A stretch of 37,072 bases of DNA from Planctomycetota bacterium (GTDB lineage: Bacteria > Planctomycetota > MHYJ01 > WSZJ01). The notes under the pieces are model-generated. The model saw only the letters and a program-made list of their open reading frames with translations, had not been told where the DNA came from and made no database searches. Position 1 is the stretch's first letter. Every line of letters begins with the position of its first letter. The translations under genes were made by a program, and so were the position numbers. The stretch covers positions 1 through 37,072 of the forward strand of contig JACPRD010000192.1 of NCBI GenBank assembly GCA_016190145.1, given 5' to 3'. Shown in pieces: positions 15,534 to 24,500 of the stretch.

Positions 15534-15582
15534 GTTCTTCGTTCTTCGTTCATCGTTACTCGTTACTCGTTACTCGTTACGG
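15534..15582 (+). repeat. GTTCTTC/GTTACTC heptamer array, locus E
   Basis: Seven in-phase heptamers: GTTCTTC twice, GTTCATC, GTTACTC three times and GTTACGG. The array ends 9 nt before the rlmN start. No inverted partner is visible in the gap or the window, so this is a one-armed locus. Confidence 0.9.
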
Positions 15583-15591
15583 TTGATCGAG

Positions 15592-16680
15592 ATGCGGTCG
15601 TTGTACGGGGTGCCGGTCGAAGAACTGCTCCCACGGTTGAGGGAGGCGGCCGATCCGCAAGACGCGGAACGGTCGCTTCGGGCGGCTTATGCGCTCGAAA
15701 CGGAGCCGTGGAAGGGAAAGCGGCTTCAGGCGGCTGCGGCGGAACTCGCACTGGACGTGCCGGGGATCGCGGCGCGGACGGACGCGGCGGACGGCACCAC
15801 CAAGCTGCTCGTCACGCTCGACGACGGGCGCGCGGTGGAGTGCGTCCTGATCCCGGGCGTGCGCGGCGGACTCTCGCGCGAGAAAATGAGCGCGCGCAAC
15901 CGGGAGGACGGCGCGCCGCGCGCCCGCCGCCCCACCGCCGCGGCGTGCGTCTCGACCCAGGTCGGATGCGCCGCGGGCTGCTCCTTCTGCGCGAGCGGCC
16001 TCGGCGGCCTCACCCGAAACCTCGCGGCGGGCGAAATCGTCGCCCAGGCGCTTCTCCTCCGCAAAGAAGCCGAAACCCGCGGCCTCCGCCTCGCCACAGT
16101 CGTGTTCATGGGCATGGGCGAACCCCTCCATAACGTCGAGAACGTCGTCACCGCCATCCGCAACCTCACGCACCGCCACGCCGGCACATTTCCCCCCAAC
16201 GGCATCACCGTCTCCACCGTCGGCATCCTCCCCGGCATGAAAACGCTCGCCGCTTCCCATGAACCCCCGCACCTCGCCGTTTCCCTCCACGCCCCCGACG
16301 ACGCGACGCGCGCGAAGATCGTCCGCACCGCGCCGCGGCTGTGGACCGTGGAGGAAACGCTCGACGCCGCCGCGGAGTACCGCGCGGCGACGAAGCGCCA
16401 CGTGACGATTTCCTACGTGCTCCTCGACGGCGTCAACGACGCGCCCGAACAGGCCGAACTCCTCGCGACCCGCATCGCCGGCCGCAAGTTCCACGTGAAC
16501 CTGATTCCACACAATCCGGTGGAAGGGCTCCCGTGGCGCGCGTCGACGCCGGAGAAGGCATACAGGTTCTGGACCGTGTTGAGGGAAGCGGGCGCCATCG
16601 TGCACATCCGGAAGCCGCGGGGGGCCGGGGACGAGGCGGCGTGCGGACAGCTGAGGCGGAAGGAAAGCCATAAGCCATAA
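15592..16680 (+). CDS. rlmN: Radical SAM 23S rRNA/tRNA adenine C2-methyltransferase (RlmN/Cfr family)
   Basis: 362 residues. These enzymes use S-adenosylmethionine and a 4Fe-4S cluster to methylate C2 of A2503 in 23S rRNA and of A37 in some tRNAs. The cluster motif is CAAGCSFC, preceded by CVSTQVGC. Other family blocks are VVFMGMGEPLHNVENV, ITVSTVGILPGM, LAVSLHAPDDATRAKIV, VLLDGVNDAPEQA and KFHVNLIPHNP. The C-terminal Cys needed for the protein-methyl intermediate is seen in GDEAACGQL. Cfr versus RlmN cannot be separated from the text alone; genomic context favours RlmN. The ATG at 15592 fits the family start. Upstream the frame is translated heptamer repeat. The last four codons and the stop (SHKP, TAA) are supplied by the CCATAAG repeat of hairpin F. 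Confidence 0.92.
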   Translation: MRSLYGVPVEELLPRLREAADPQDAERSLRAAYALETEPWKGKRLQAAAAELALDVPGIAARTDAADGTTKLLVTLDDGRAVECVLIPGVRGGLSREKMSARNREDGAPRARRPTAAACVSTQVGCAAGCSFCASGLGGLTRNLAAGEIVAQALLLRKEAETRGLRLATVVFMGMGEPLHNVENVVTAIRNLTHRHAGTFPPNGITVSTVGILPGMKTLAASHEPPHLAVSLHAPDDATRAKIVRTAPRLWTVEETLDAAAEYRAATKRHVTISYVLLDGVNDAPEQAELLATRIAGRKFHVNLIPHNPVEGLPWRASTPEKAYRFWTVLREAGAIVHIRKPRGAGDEAACGQLRRKESHKP

Positions 16681-16822
16681 GCGGCGCGCTTCGCGCGCCA
16701 TCCCGGGCGGTGCGGACTTCAGTGTTCCCGGGCCGCCGTGAGACCGGGAACTCTGAAGTCCGCTGCGCTCCATGTGGCGCGCGAAGCACGCCGCTTATGG
16801 CTTATGGCCTATGGCTTATGGC
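16667..16822. repeat. CTTATGG heptamer hairpin between convergent genes, locus F
   Basis: The left arm has two CCATAAG words, a GC palindrome (16683-16699), then GCGGACTTCAGTGTTCCCGG. The right arm has the complements in reverse: CCGGGAACTCTGAAGTCCGC, a GCGCGCGAAGC segment, then four CTTATGG-type words to 16822. The arms are about 75 nt and nearly fully paired around a loop of about 10 nt. The hairpin overlaps the end of rlmN and stops 8 nt before the end of the convergent gene, so it could act as a two-way terminator. Confidence 0.92.
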
Positions 16823-16830
16823 TGCCTTCC

Positions 16831-17604
16831 CTACTTCCCAACCAATCGCACTACCCCCACCGTCCGCCGAAGCCGAGTCCTGGTCTCCAGCTTCGACTCT
16901 TTCGTCTCCAGCACCGCGTCCTCGCTCAACTCCTGCTCCGACCACTTAAGCGTCCCGTCCGCCAGGTTGAACGACGCCGTCCACACGCCCTCCACCTTCA
17001 ACTCCGTCTTGAGATCCGTGCCCGTGTCCGCCTTCTGGTCCGCTTTGCTCGTGCCCCCGAGAATCGCCGTCCGACGCCCGTCCGCCTCGCGCACGTCCTC
17101 GAGCGTCAGCTCGTCCTTGTGTCGCTCGACGTCGAGCTCCCACTTCGCTCCCTTCGCGACAGGCTCCTCCGGCAGCACAGGAAAGAGATTCTGCAGGTCG
17201 TCGTTCAGGTCGACCTGCGCGCACACAGCCTTCAGCGCCGCGGCGTCGATCGTGAACTGCCCGCGCGGCGTGAGCTTTGCGGGAATTTTTTTCTCCTGAA
17301 GGGCCACCAGGTCGACCTTGAGAGGCTGCTCCAGCGCGAAGGCGGAAACGGTTCCGCTGAGGCCCTTGAACGTCAGATCCCCCTCCGCGACGCCGTCCTG
17401 CCCCACCGCCGTCACCGTGAACACCGCCGTCACGTCCACCTTGAACGACGTGTCGAGCGTCCCCCTGGCCGTCGTCATCCCCGCGGTGCGCTCGTTCTTC
17501 ACGCTGATCTCGAAGACGTCGCCCTCCGCGAATTTCCATTCGAGCGCGACCTCGCCTTCCGCGGCGGCGGGAAGGGCGAGGAGAAACAGCCAGACGATGC
17601 GCAC
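16831..17604 (-). CDS. Exported protein of unknown function, beta-rich
   Basis: 257 residues from a GTG at 17604, chosen because AGGAG lies 8-9 nt upstream and because the frame then begins with the Sec signal VRIVWLFLLALPAAAEG. Further upstream the frame is not protein-like. The mature protein starts VALEWKFAEGDVFEISV, a pattern seen in several exported planctomycete-type proteins of unknown function (possibly DUF6263-like, low confidence). It continues as alternating strands with a repeated V-T-A pattern (FKVDVTAVFTVTAVG) and a VAKGAKWELD turn. It has no enzyme motif. A TATCAT box (17633-17638, minus strand) could be its -10. It is convergent with rlmN across hairpin F. Confidence 0.7.
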   Translation of the reverse strand: MRIVWLFLLALPAAAEGEVALEWKFAEGDVFEISVKNERTAGMTTARGTLDTSFKVDVTAVFTVTAVGQDGVAEGDLTFKGLSGTVSAFALEQPLKVDLVALQEKKIPAKLTPRGQFTIDAAALKAVCAQVDLNDDLQNLFPVLPEEPVAKGAKWELDVERHKDELTLEDVREADGRRTAILGGTSKADQKADTGTDLKTELKVEGVWTASFNLADGTLKWSEQELSEDAVLETKESKLETRTRLRRTVGVVRLVGK

Positions 17605-17754
17605 GGTGAGTCTCCTGCAGAATGGGGCGGGTGCATGATACCGGCCGGGCGGAAGGCGAAGGGAGATTCGTTCTCCGTTACTCCTGTGGGTTTTTCTAAG
17701 ATACCCCTTCCCGCCGACGACATTCTCCCGGATCCCGAATCCGGAGCACATCCC

Positions 17755-18201
17755 ATGAACATCCCACGCGCCGCACCCAGAGCCGTCGCACTCCTGCTCG
17801 TCATACTCGCGCCGATTCGGTGCTTTGCCTACGGCGGCTGGAAGTCCAGCGACGACGCGGGCCTGTTCCGCGAACTCGCCCCCGCGCTCACGGAGGCGTT
17901 TCTCCTCTTCTTCATCCCCTACCTTCTCCTGTCCTCCTGGCTCGATCGCGCCCGGCGCCTCCATGGCCTGCGCATCCTGCCGTTCCTCGTCGCCAGCGTC
18001 CTGCTCGTGGGCGGCCTGCTCCCAAACCTCTTCGCGTTGGGCGAGTACGGTCCCGCGCACGTCGCCGTCCACTTCGCCGGGCAGGCCGCCCTGCTCTTCT
18101 ATGCCGCCCTGACCGCGAAGTGGATTCTTCTGGAGTGGCAGGACCGGCTGACCGGCGCGGGATCTGAGCCTGGCTCAGCCACGCCGAGGGCACGGTGTTG
18201 A
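17755..18201 (+). CDS. Small membrane protein
   Basis: 148 residues. It has an N-terminal signal or anchor (AVALLLVILAPIRCFAYGGW) and three further hydrophobic spans: EAFLLFFIPYLLLSSWL, LRILPFLVASVLLVGGLLP and VAVHFAGQAALLFYAALTAKW. It ends with a short polar tail. GGAG lies 10 nt before the ATG. I recognise no family. Its 3' segment from ACCGCGAAGTGG (18112) to CAGGACC (18144) recurs with two changes at 20690-20722, in front of a fragment of the next gene's end. This marks an old duplication. It is probably co-transcribed with the 18226 gene, 24 nt downstream. Confidence 0.7.
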   Translation: MNIPRAAPRAVALLLVILAPIRCFAYGGWKSSDDAGLFRELAPALTEAFLLFFIPYLLLSSWLDRARRLHGLRILPFLVASVLLVGGLLPNLFALGEYGPAHVAVHFAGQAALLFYAALTAKWILLEWQDRLTGAGSEPGSATPRARC

Positions 18202-18225
18202 ACCCGCCGGGTTTTCGGGTCCAGG

Positions 18226-19794
18226 ATGACGCAAGCCCCATTCGGAGAGATTCCGCTGAAGATCCGTGGACCCGCCGCCGTCGCAATCGCTCTTCTGCTC
18301 GCGCTCCTCATCGGGTTGATTCTCCGGAAGCGCGCCGAACCGCGTGCGGACCCTGAGGCGCCGCGCGCGGCCGCGGAAAAGGCGGCTTCCCCGAAGGGCG
18401 CGCCCCGGGACGCCGAAGCCGGCCCGGCGCCCGAAGGAGCCCGTGAGGAGCCTGAGAAACCCCCGGCCCTGCGCCGCATTTCCGGCCGCCTGCTGCACGC
18501 GGACAGGACGGGGGCCGAGCGGTGCGGGCTCGCGCTGACGCTCGCGTGGACGATGGGCGTGCCGCCGGTTCATTATGCGGCGTCGGGGGCGGAGGGGGCG
18601 TTCGCGTTCCCGGGCGTGGCGCCCGGCGAGTACCGGGTCACCGCGGCGTTCGACGCGGTCTCGGTCCCGGTCGAGGTCGGCGCCGCGGACGTCGAGGGTC
18701 TGGAGCTGGTCCTCCCGGCCTCCGCCGCGGTCCTCGCGACCGTCGTCGACGCGCGCGGCGCCGCGGTCGCGGGCGCGCGCGTGGCCCTGCCGTACAGCCC
18801 GGGCGATTCCGCCGGCACCACCGACGAGCTCGGTCGTGTGCGCCTCACCGCCGTCGGCGACCACGTCTTCGTCGCCGTCACCGCGGCCCCGCCCGGGGAC
18901 CGGCGCTACCTCCTTCCGCCCGAAGTCGAACTCCGCCCCGGACAGCGCGAAGTCCGCCTCGTCCTCGCCGACGCCGCGCTCGCCACCGGCGTCGTCCTCA
19001 CGCCGCGCGGCCTCCCCACTTCCCTGCTCCTCCACACCGTCCGGGACCACGCGATCCTCGCTTCCACGACGTCCGACGGCGACGGCCATTTCGAGGCCAG
19101 CGTCCCCCTCGACGGCACCGCGTCGCTCGTGATCGACGTAGGCGGCGGGGCGCTGGCGATCCGGGAGGAGGAAGAAACGGAATTCACGCGGGTGACGGGT
19201 CGGCTTGACGGGGTGCGCGCGGGGGATCGGGATCTGCGGCTCCGGCTGGTGGCGGTGCCGCGGGACCGGGCGCTGAGCGTCCGGGTCGAATCGCCGGCGG
19301 GCAAGCCGGTGGCGGGGGCGCGGGTTGAGCTGATCGAGGACGCGGGCTCGCTCGCGGTCGAGGAGACGGACGCGGTGGGCGTCGCGCATTTCGAGAAGCT
19401 CTACGACACGTTGCTGCTCGTGGACGTCACGAGGCCGGCCGATGATCCGGCGGCGGCCGACTGGCTGACAGGCCGGGTCCATCGCGTGACGCCCGCGGGC
19501 CAGGAGGTGGTGGTGCGCCTGCGCGAGGGCGTGCGGCTTCGCGGCGTCATCCTGCTCCCCGACGGCGAGCCCTGCATCGGCGCGCATGTCTGCCCCACGA
19601 TCAAGCGCGCCGACTGCCCGCTGACGACGGTCGGGGAGGACGGGGCGTTCGGGTTCCTGCTCGACCCCGACGATCAGGATCGTCTGGATTTCCAGGCATG
19701 GGCGGAGATCCGGAGCGTGAAGTACTCCGGCGGGCTGAGGCGGGTCGATCCGCGGGCGGGTTCGGTCACGATCCGGCTGATCCGGGATCCGTGA
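18226..19794 (+). CDS. Membrane-anchored carboxypeptidase-regulatory-like (CarboxypepD_reg) protein
   Basis: 522 residues. A single N-terminal anchor (AVAIALLLALLIGLILRKR) is followed by a Pro/Ala/Glu-rich stretch and then four or five beta-sandwich units. These resemble the carboxypeptidase regulatory-like/CnaB fold: 'GAFAFPGVAPGEYRVTAAF', 'VVDARGAAVAGARVALPYSPGDSAGTTDELGRVRL' and 'VESPAGKPVAGARVELIEDAGSLAVEETDAVGVAHFEKL'. No protease site exists, so it is a structural or binding protein exposed outside the inner membrane. A diverged copy of its last 30 codons (VKYSGGLRRVDPRAG, RLIRDP) lies at 20754-20842. The tail of a SEC-C coding sequence follows its stop directly. Confidence 0.8.
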   Translation: MTQAPFGEIPLKIRGPAAVAIALLLALLIGLILRKRAEPRADPEAPRAAAEKAASPKGAPRDAEAGPAPEGAREEPEKPPALRRISGRLLHADRTGAERCGLALTLAWTMGVPPVHYAASGAEGAFAFPGVAPGEYRVTAAFDAVSVPVEVGAADVEGLELVLPASAAVLATVVDARGAAVAGARVALPYSPGDSAGTTDELGRVRLTAVGDHVFVAVTAAPPGDRRYLLPPEVELRPGQREVRLVLADAALATGVVLTPRGLPTSLLLHTVRDHAILASTTSDGDGHFEASVPLDGTASLVIDVGGGALAIREEEETEFTRVTGRLDGVRAGDRDLRLRLVAVPRDRALSVRVESPAGKPVAGARVELIEDAGSLAVEETDAVGVAHFEKLYDTLLLVDVTRPADDPAAADWLTGRVHRVTPAGQEVVVRLREGVRLRGVILLPDGEPCIGAHVCPTIKRADCPLTTVGEDGAFGFLLDPDDQDRLDFQAWAEIRSVKYSGGLRRVDPRAGSVTIRLIRDP

Positions 19795-19836
19795 GGGAGC
19801 GGGAGGAAGTACAAAGAGTGTTGCGGGGGGCAGGCG
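19795..19836 (+). pseudogene. Remnant of a SEC-C gene end
   Basis: Directly after the stop of the carboxypeptidase-regulatory-like gene, GGAGCGGGAGGAAGTACAAA and AGTGTTGCGGGGGG repeat the last 40 nt of the SEC-C gene (21266-21305) with a one-base shift. No other SEC-C sequence is left here. It is one half of the duplication scar around the toxin-antitoxin module. Confidence 0.7.
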
Positions 19837-19851
19837 AGGCCCGCCGCCCGG

Positions 19852-20268
19852 TCATTTGAATGAATGCGCCGCGAGAAATTCGGCCGGCGTCAGGACCGAC
19901 AGAGGCGTGCGCGGGAAGTGGTCCGCGTTGCGTGTGACAAGGCATCGGGCGCGGGCCTGGACAGCCGAGTGGAACTGGACCGCGTCTTCGAAGTCCTCGA
20001 AGCCCGCGTCAATCGCCTGGTTCAATATCTGGGCGGTCAGGTCGACGGGCGTGAAGACATCGCGGAGAAGCTGAAGTGCCCTGTCCGCGTTGCGCCGGCC
20101 GGCGTGCCGGCGGATCAGGTACCAGCAGTTTGTGAAGCTGATCGCGGCGATCGAGGCATCGAGCCGGCCGGACTCCGCCAGCGTCCAGATGTCCACGGAG
20201 TCGGCGTAGAAGGGCTTACGCTCGGCCAGGACATCGAGGATCACGTTCGTGTCGACGAAGACTCTCAC
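19852..20268 (-). CDS. VapC-type PIN-domain toxin
   Basis: 138 residues. PIN motifs in order: VFVDTNVILDVL (first Asp, at residue 6), a central acidic region in DIWTLAESGRLDASIAAIS, EDFEDAVQFHSA (Glu and Asp near 93-96) and CLVTRNADHFP with its TRN-D. The four acidic residues expected for a Mg-dependent RNase are present. The start overlaps the stop of the antitoxin gene by 4 nt. It belongs to the same superfamily as the DUF3368 toxin at 289-777 but to another branch. The module sits between the two halves of a duplicated segment, which suggests insertion. Confidence 0.88.
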   Translation of the reverse strand: MRVFVDTNVILDVLAERKPFYADSVDIWTLAESGRLDASIAAISFTNCWYLIRRHAGRRNADRALQLLRDVFTPVDLTAQILNQAIDAGFEDFEDAVQFHSAVQARARCLVTRNADHFPRTPLSVLTPAEFLAAHSFK

Positions 20269-20522
20269 CGCCGCATCCCGTGCTTTCCGGCCAGAGCTTC
20301 TTCGAGGAGTTCACGGTCGGTCTTCCCGGCGGGGAGCTTCACGAGGCCGGTCGCCTTGCGGGCCAGGGGACCCGGTCGCAGCGTCTTCCGACTGCCGGCG
20401 AGAAGGGAGTCGAGGAAGCGCGAGAACATGGAAGAGAGCGAGGTGCCTTCGCGCGACGCGAGCTTCTTGGCTTCCGCGATGAGGGTCTTGTCGGCACTCA
20501 GGGTCAGTTTGATCCGGCGCAT
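20265..20522 (-). CDS. Ribbon-helix-helix-like antitoxin (DUF6364 type)
   Basis: 85 residues. The N-terminal strand RIKLTLSADKTLIAEAKKLA and helix REGTSLSSMFSRFLDSLL form a ribbon-helix-helix-like DNA-binding region, as in DUF6364 antitoxins. The C-terminal LARKATGLVKLPAGKTDRELLEEALAGKHG should be the toxin-binding arm. The gene precedes and overlaps the PIN toxin gene. Palindromes ATACGTAT and GTATAC/TACGTA upstream overlap its promoter and are the probable operator for autorepression. Confidence 0.8.
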   Translation of the reverse strand: MRRIKLTLSADKTLIAEAKKLASREGTSLSSMFSRFLDSLLAGSRKTLRPGPLARKATGLVKLPAGKTDRELLEEALAGKHGMRR

Positions 20523-20536
20523 GGCGGGCGGCTCCG

Positions 20537-20585
20537 ATACGTATGGTCCTCAGACAAGTATACGTACTACATCCGCGAACGCCAA
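20537..20585 (-). promoter_or_regulatory. Promoter and operator of the toxin-antitoxin operon
   Basis: On the minus strand, TTGGCG (20580-20585) and TATACT (20557-20562) are spaced 17 nt apart, a good sigma70-like arrangement, giving a leader of about 28 nt. The perfect palindrome ATACGTAT (20537-20544) lies just after the predicted start site, and GTATAC/TACGTA (20558-20566) overlaps the -10. These are candidate sites for the antitoxin. Confidence 0.6.
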
Positions 20586-20689
20586 GGCCGACGTCGCGCG
20601 GCGGAGCCGCGGCACGGTTCGTCCGCCGCCATGGCCGGAGATTTTCCAGGATCTGCCGCGCCGCCAACGCCACTCTTTCGGACGCAATC

Positions 20690-20842
20690 ACCGCGAAATG
20701 GATTCTCCTGGAGTGGCAGGACCCGCGGACCTCGGAGCATGGATCGGGCGCGAGGGGGTGAAGTACCGCGGGAGCGCGATGGGGGTCGACCCGCGCGCGG
20801 GAGCAATCGCGATCCGGCTGAGCAGGGATCCGGGAGAGTAGG
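20690..20842 (+). pseudogene. Fused ends of the membrane-protein and carboxypeptidase-regulatory-like genes
   Basis: 20690-20722 matches 18112-18144 (33 of about 35 positions), the end of the small membrane-protein gene. 20754-20842 encodes VKYRGSAMGVDPRAG followed by [11 protein letters not shown] and TAG, matching VKYSGGLRRVDPRAG and RLIRDP at the end of the 18226 gene. The intervening 1.5 kb is missing. The stop is followed at once by the SEC-C gene. Confidence 0.75.
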
Positions 20843-21307
20843 ATGTCCGCCATGGAGACGTTCGAGCGCGACAGCGTGGAGGGGTGGATCGCGGATTTCG
20901 TCGAGTCGACGCCGTTCCGGGGCTTCGGTTCCGTCCCGGGGCTCGAGGCCGCGCCGGTGCTGATGGCGTTCATGGAAGCGGCGTGCGCGGGGATTTCGCC
21001 GGGAGACCTGGAAGAGCCGGCGGTGAAGACCGGGCTTCTTTCCGGCCTGGCGCGGCTGGCGCTGCCGCCCGAGGCGCGCGCCGCGACGCCGCGGCTCGTG
21101 GGGGCGTTCCTGGAGTTCCTCGAGACCGAGGGGCGGCTCGCGGGCGGACGGCGGCTGGGCGCGTACGCGGGCGCGCTCGCGGGCGCGTTCGAGAAGGCGG
21201 CGAGGCCGGAGGGGACGCCGCACCGGAACGCGGGGGCGCCGCTCGGGAGGAACGATCCGTGTCCGTGCGGGAGCGGGAGGAAGTACAAGAAGTGTTGCGG
21301 GGGGTGA
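20843..21307 (+). CDS. SEC-C motif zinc-binding protein
   Basis: 154 residues. Residues 1-125 are helical, without a recognised domain (UPF0149-like architecture is possible). The C-terminus [18 protein letters not shown] is a textbook SEC-C motif, with C-x-C and CC binding one zinc as in the SecA tail. Such motifs usually contact ribosomes or SecB-type partners. GGGAG lies 7 nt before the ATG. The last 40 nt recur at 19795-19836 after the carboxypeptidase-regulatory-like gene, so the ancestral order was membrane protein, regulatory-like protein, SEC-C. Confidence 0.88.
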   Translation: MSAMETFERDSVEGWIADFVESTPFRGFGSVPGLEAAPVLMAFMEAACAGISPGDLEEPAVKTGLLSGLARLALPPEARAATPRLVGAFLEFLETEGRLAGGRRLGAYAGALAGAFEKAARPEGTPHRNAGAPLGRNDPCPCGSGRKYKKCCGG

Positions 21308-21324
21308 GGGGCGGATGGGATGTG

Positions 21325-21446
21325 CGCGGCGCCAGCCGCGCCCCTTTTCCTTTACCTTCCCCTTTACCTTTACCTGTCGTTTTCCTGCGCGAAAAGCAGG
21401 GAAAGGCAAAGGGGAAGGTGAAGGTAAAGGGGGCCGCTTCGCGGCC
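21325..21446. repeat. CTTTAC/CTTCCC hexamer hairpin with GC caps, locus G
   Basis: Order of parts: GC palindrome (21325-21340), hexamers of TTTCC/TTTACC type (21341-21375), a short loop, complementary GGAAAG/GGTAAAG-type hexamers (21399-21431), and the GC palindrome GGCCGCTTCGCGGCC (21432-21446). The two hexamer arms pair, giving one long capped hairpin. It has the same order of parts as locus H but no gene in the loop. Confidence 0.9.
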
Positions 21447-21535
21447 ACTTCTCAAATTACCTGAAACCCGGATCCGTCTTGTCCTGTATTCCCCCCCACG
21501 CCACGATCCCGCTCCGTCCCCCCGCCACGACGCGT

Positions 21536-21541
21536 TAGAAT
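21536..21541 (+). promoter_or_regulatory. -10 box TAGAAT of the DUF1800/DUF1501 genes
   Basis: TAGAAT here gives a predicted start near 21549 and a leader of about 20 nt containing GGGAG 6 nt before the ATG at 21570. Unlike the other TAGAAT boxes, it would produce a leadered mRNA. Confidence 0.4.
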
Positions 21542-21569
21542 GCCCCCCAACCCGACTTGGGAGATCCCG

Positions 21570-24500
21570 ATGTCCCGCACTCCCTCGTTCCTCCGCTTCG
21601 CCGCCGCCGGCCTGTTCGTCGCGGCTCTCCTCTGGACCCTGCGCCCCGGCGCGGCGGCGGACGCGCCGCGCGTGCTCAAGGTGTGCGACCGGACGGTCGC
21701 GGAAGCGGGGCGTACGCGCGTCATCGCGTTCCGGCTGGCGGAGCCCGCGGCGGAAGACACGGCGCCTGCGGCGGCGGTCGCGGACGGGAGCGTTCTTGCC
21801 ATCGAAATCGCCCCCGCCGTCCTCAAGGGCGAATCCCTCGGGTACCTGCGCGTGCGCGGGCTCAAGCCCGGAAAGACCACGCTGACCGTGGGCGACGCTT
21901 CCATGACCGTCGACGTCGTCGCCGAACGTGCGCCCGACGCGCCGCGGCTCGAAATCACCAGCCCCGCCGACGGCGCGCGCGTGTGGCGCAAGGTCGCCGT
22001 GGGCGTGGAAGTCGACGCCGAGGCAGCGGGAGCGGGCGCGACGCACGAGCTGCGCCTCTCGACCGGCGCTTCCCTCAAACCCTCGCGCGTCAGCGGGCCG
22101 ATCTGGGGGCCGACGCTGCGGATCCTGTACCTGGTGAACACGTTCAAGCTGCCGGAAGGGCCGCTCGAGATGACGCCGGTCGCGAAACGAACGGACGGGA
22201 CGGAACTGGCGGGCGCGACGGTGGTCGTGCACGTGCTGAAGCCGGAGCCCGGCGACATCGTGCAGATGGAGGCCGAGGACCAGCGGGACGTGAAGCGGCC
22301 GAAGCGGTTCGGCGAGGCGCTGCTCAACGTGGCGCCGGACGCGGACGCGAGCGGGCACCAGATGGTGCCGATGTACGGAAGCGATCCCGCGGCGTGTTTC
22401 CCGTTCAAGGTCGAGAAGTCCGGGTGGTACCAGGTCGTCATCACCGCGCGCGGGTCGTTCGCGGGGGGCGCCTTCCCGACGGTCGGGCTGATCGTCGACG
22501 GCGCGTTCGAACACGTCACCAACGCGCGGCTGCTCGACGAGCAGTGGCACCGCGTCGCGCTCGGCGTGCCGGTCCGCCTCGCCCGCGGCGACCGCTTCCT
22601 CACCCCGTACTTCCTCAACGACTTCTACGCCCCCGGCGTCCCCGCGGACCGGAACTACTTCCTCGACATGATCGAGATCGTGCGCGTGGAGGAGCGGCCG
22701 TCAGCGGGGGGCGGCGAGGGAAGCGACTCCGGAACGGGCGGCGCGCCGATCGCGATCGCGGAAGGGCGCGACGCGTGGAACGACGTGCGCGTGGCGTTCG
22801 CGGAGCCGCTGAACGGGCGGCTGCTGACGGGGACGGTGGAGGTGAACGGCGCGGCCGTATGGAAGAAGATGGAGAAGGCGCCCGCGCCGCGGGTGACGCT
22901 GAAGGTGAACGGCGAGGCGGTCGGAACGCAGCGGAGCGCGGCGCCGAAATGGTGGGTGGATCCCGGCTGGTTCGAGGAAGGGGCGAACACGCTGCAGCTC
23001 GTCGCGGTACTGGACGGCGGCGAGACGGCGTCGACGCCGGTGCAGACGATGACGTACAAGCCGCCGAAAACGTGGAAGCGGGTGAAACCGCTTCCGTTCC
23101 TCAGATTCCCGGTGCGCGAGGAGGCGTGGGACGACGTCACGCGGAAGGCGTTCACGCGCGAGGGCGACTGTCCCGAGAAGGTGTCGGCGAAGTTCTTCTC
23201 GAACGGGAAGGCGACGCTGGCGTTGCCGGAAGCGCTGTCGGGGGCGTTCCTGATCTGGGTGGAGGGACGCGGGGACCAGCTGGACGGGCCGCCGATCGCG
23301 GAGGTGTCGCTGGTGGCGGACGGGAAGACGACGAAGATCGGTGAGATCGGTATCGGCGGATGGTGGGGGCCGCACCAGGTGCCGGGGATCGCGGTGCTGC
23401 CGGCGGGGGCGAAGAAACTCGTCGTGGCGTTCACGAACGACAAGTTCGAGAAGGACAAGGGAGACCGGAATCTCGCGCTGCAGGCGGTGATCCTGCTCGG
23501 CGTGCCGCCGACGGGTGACACGCTGAATCCCTCGGTGAAGATCGCATGGCCGCCCGACGGGCACGAAGTCTGGATGGCGGACGTGGTGGTGGTCGAGCCG
23601 TCGGACGACCGCGTGGTCGCATGGGTCGAACTGGAGATCGACGGGAAGCGCACGGGCATCCGCGCCGACACGCTCGGGAAATTCGGGCGCGTCGTGCTGC
23701 CGCTTCTCGCGCGCCAGCTCGCGCCCGGGGAGCACAAGCTCGCCGTGCGACTCCACGACGGGGCGCACGAGCGGGTCGGGAAGGCGCGGACATTCGTCGT
23801 CCCCGCGGCGGGGCCGCAGGCGCCGGGCCGGTTCGCGCGCGCGGTGCACCTGCTCAACCGGTTCGCGTACGGCCCCGATCCCGAGGAACTCGCCGCCGTC
23901 CTCACGATGGGCGAAACGGCCTGGCTCGACGACCGCCTCGCGCGCGGGCTCGACGACCCCGGCGACGCCTCCGCGCTCCTCACCGCCTGCGTCACGTTCG
24001 GAAACGACGACGGCGAGTACGACGCGATGGGGCGCGACGCGTACCACGCGCTCCTGACGCCCAACCCCGTCCGCACGCGGTTCGTGCGGTGGGTCGACAA
24101 CCACTTCAATACATGGATCCGCAAAGTCGCCGGCCGCGCGGAGTGGGAGGAACGGAAACGCTTCACGCGCCTCGGCATCGCTCCCTTCCCCGACCTCCTG
24201 CGCGCGTCGTCGACGAGCCCGACGATGCTGCAGTACCTCGACCAGCAATTTTCGTTCGCGCGCAGCCTGAACGAGAACTACGCGCGCGAGATCTGCGAGC
24301 TGCACACGGCGGGCGTGCACGGCGGCTACAGTCAGGCCGACGTGACGGCGCTCGCGAACCTGCTCACGGGCTGGACGTACAGCGACGAGGGCGACGGGCG
24401 GAGCGGCGGGTTCCAGCTGCGCCGGCGCACGCACCGGTTCGATCCCGCGCTCTCCGACGGCCGCCCGCAGACGTTTTTCGGGATGCGGTTTCCGAAGGCC

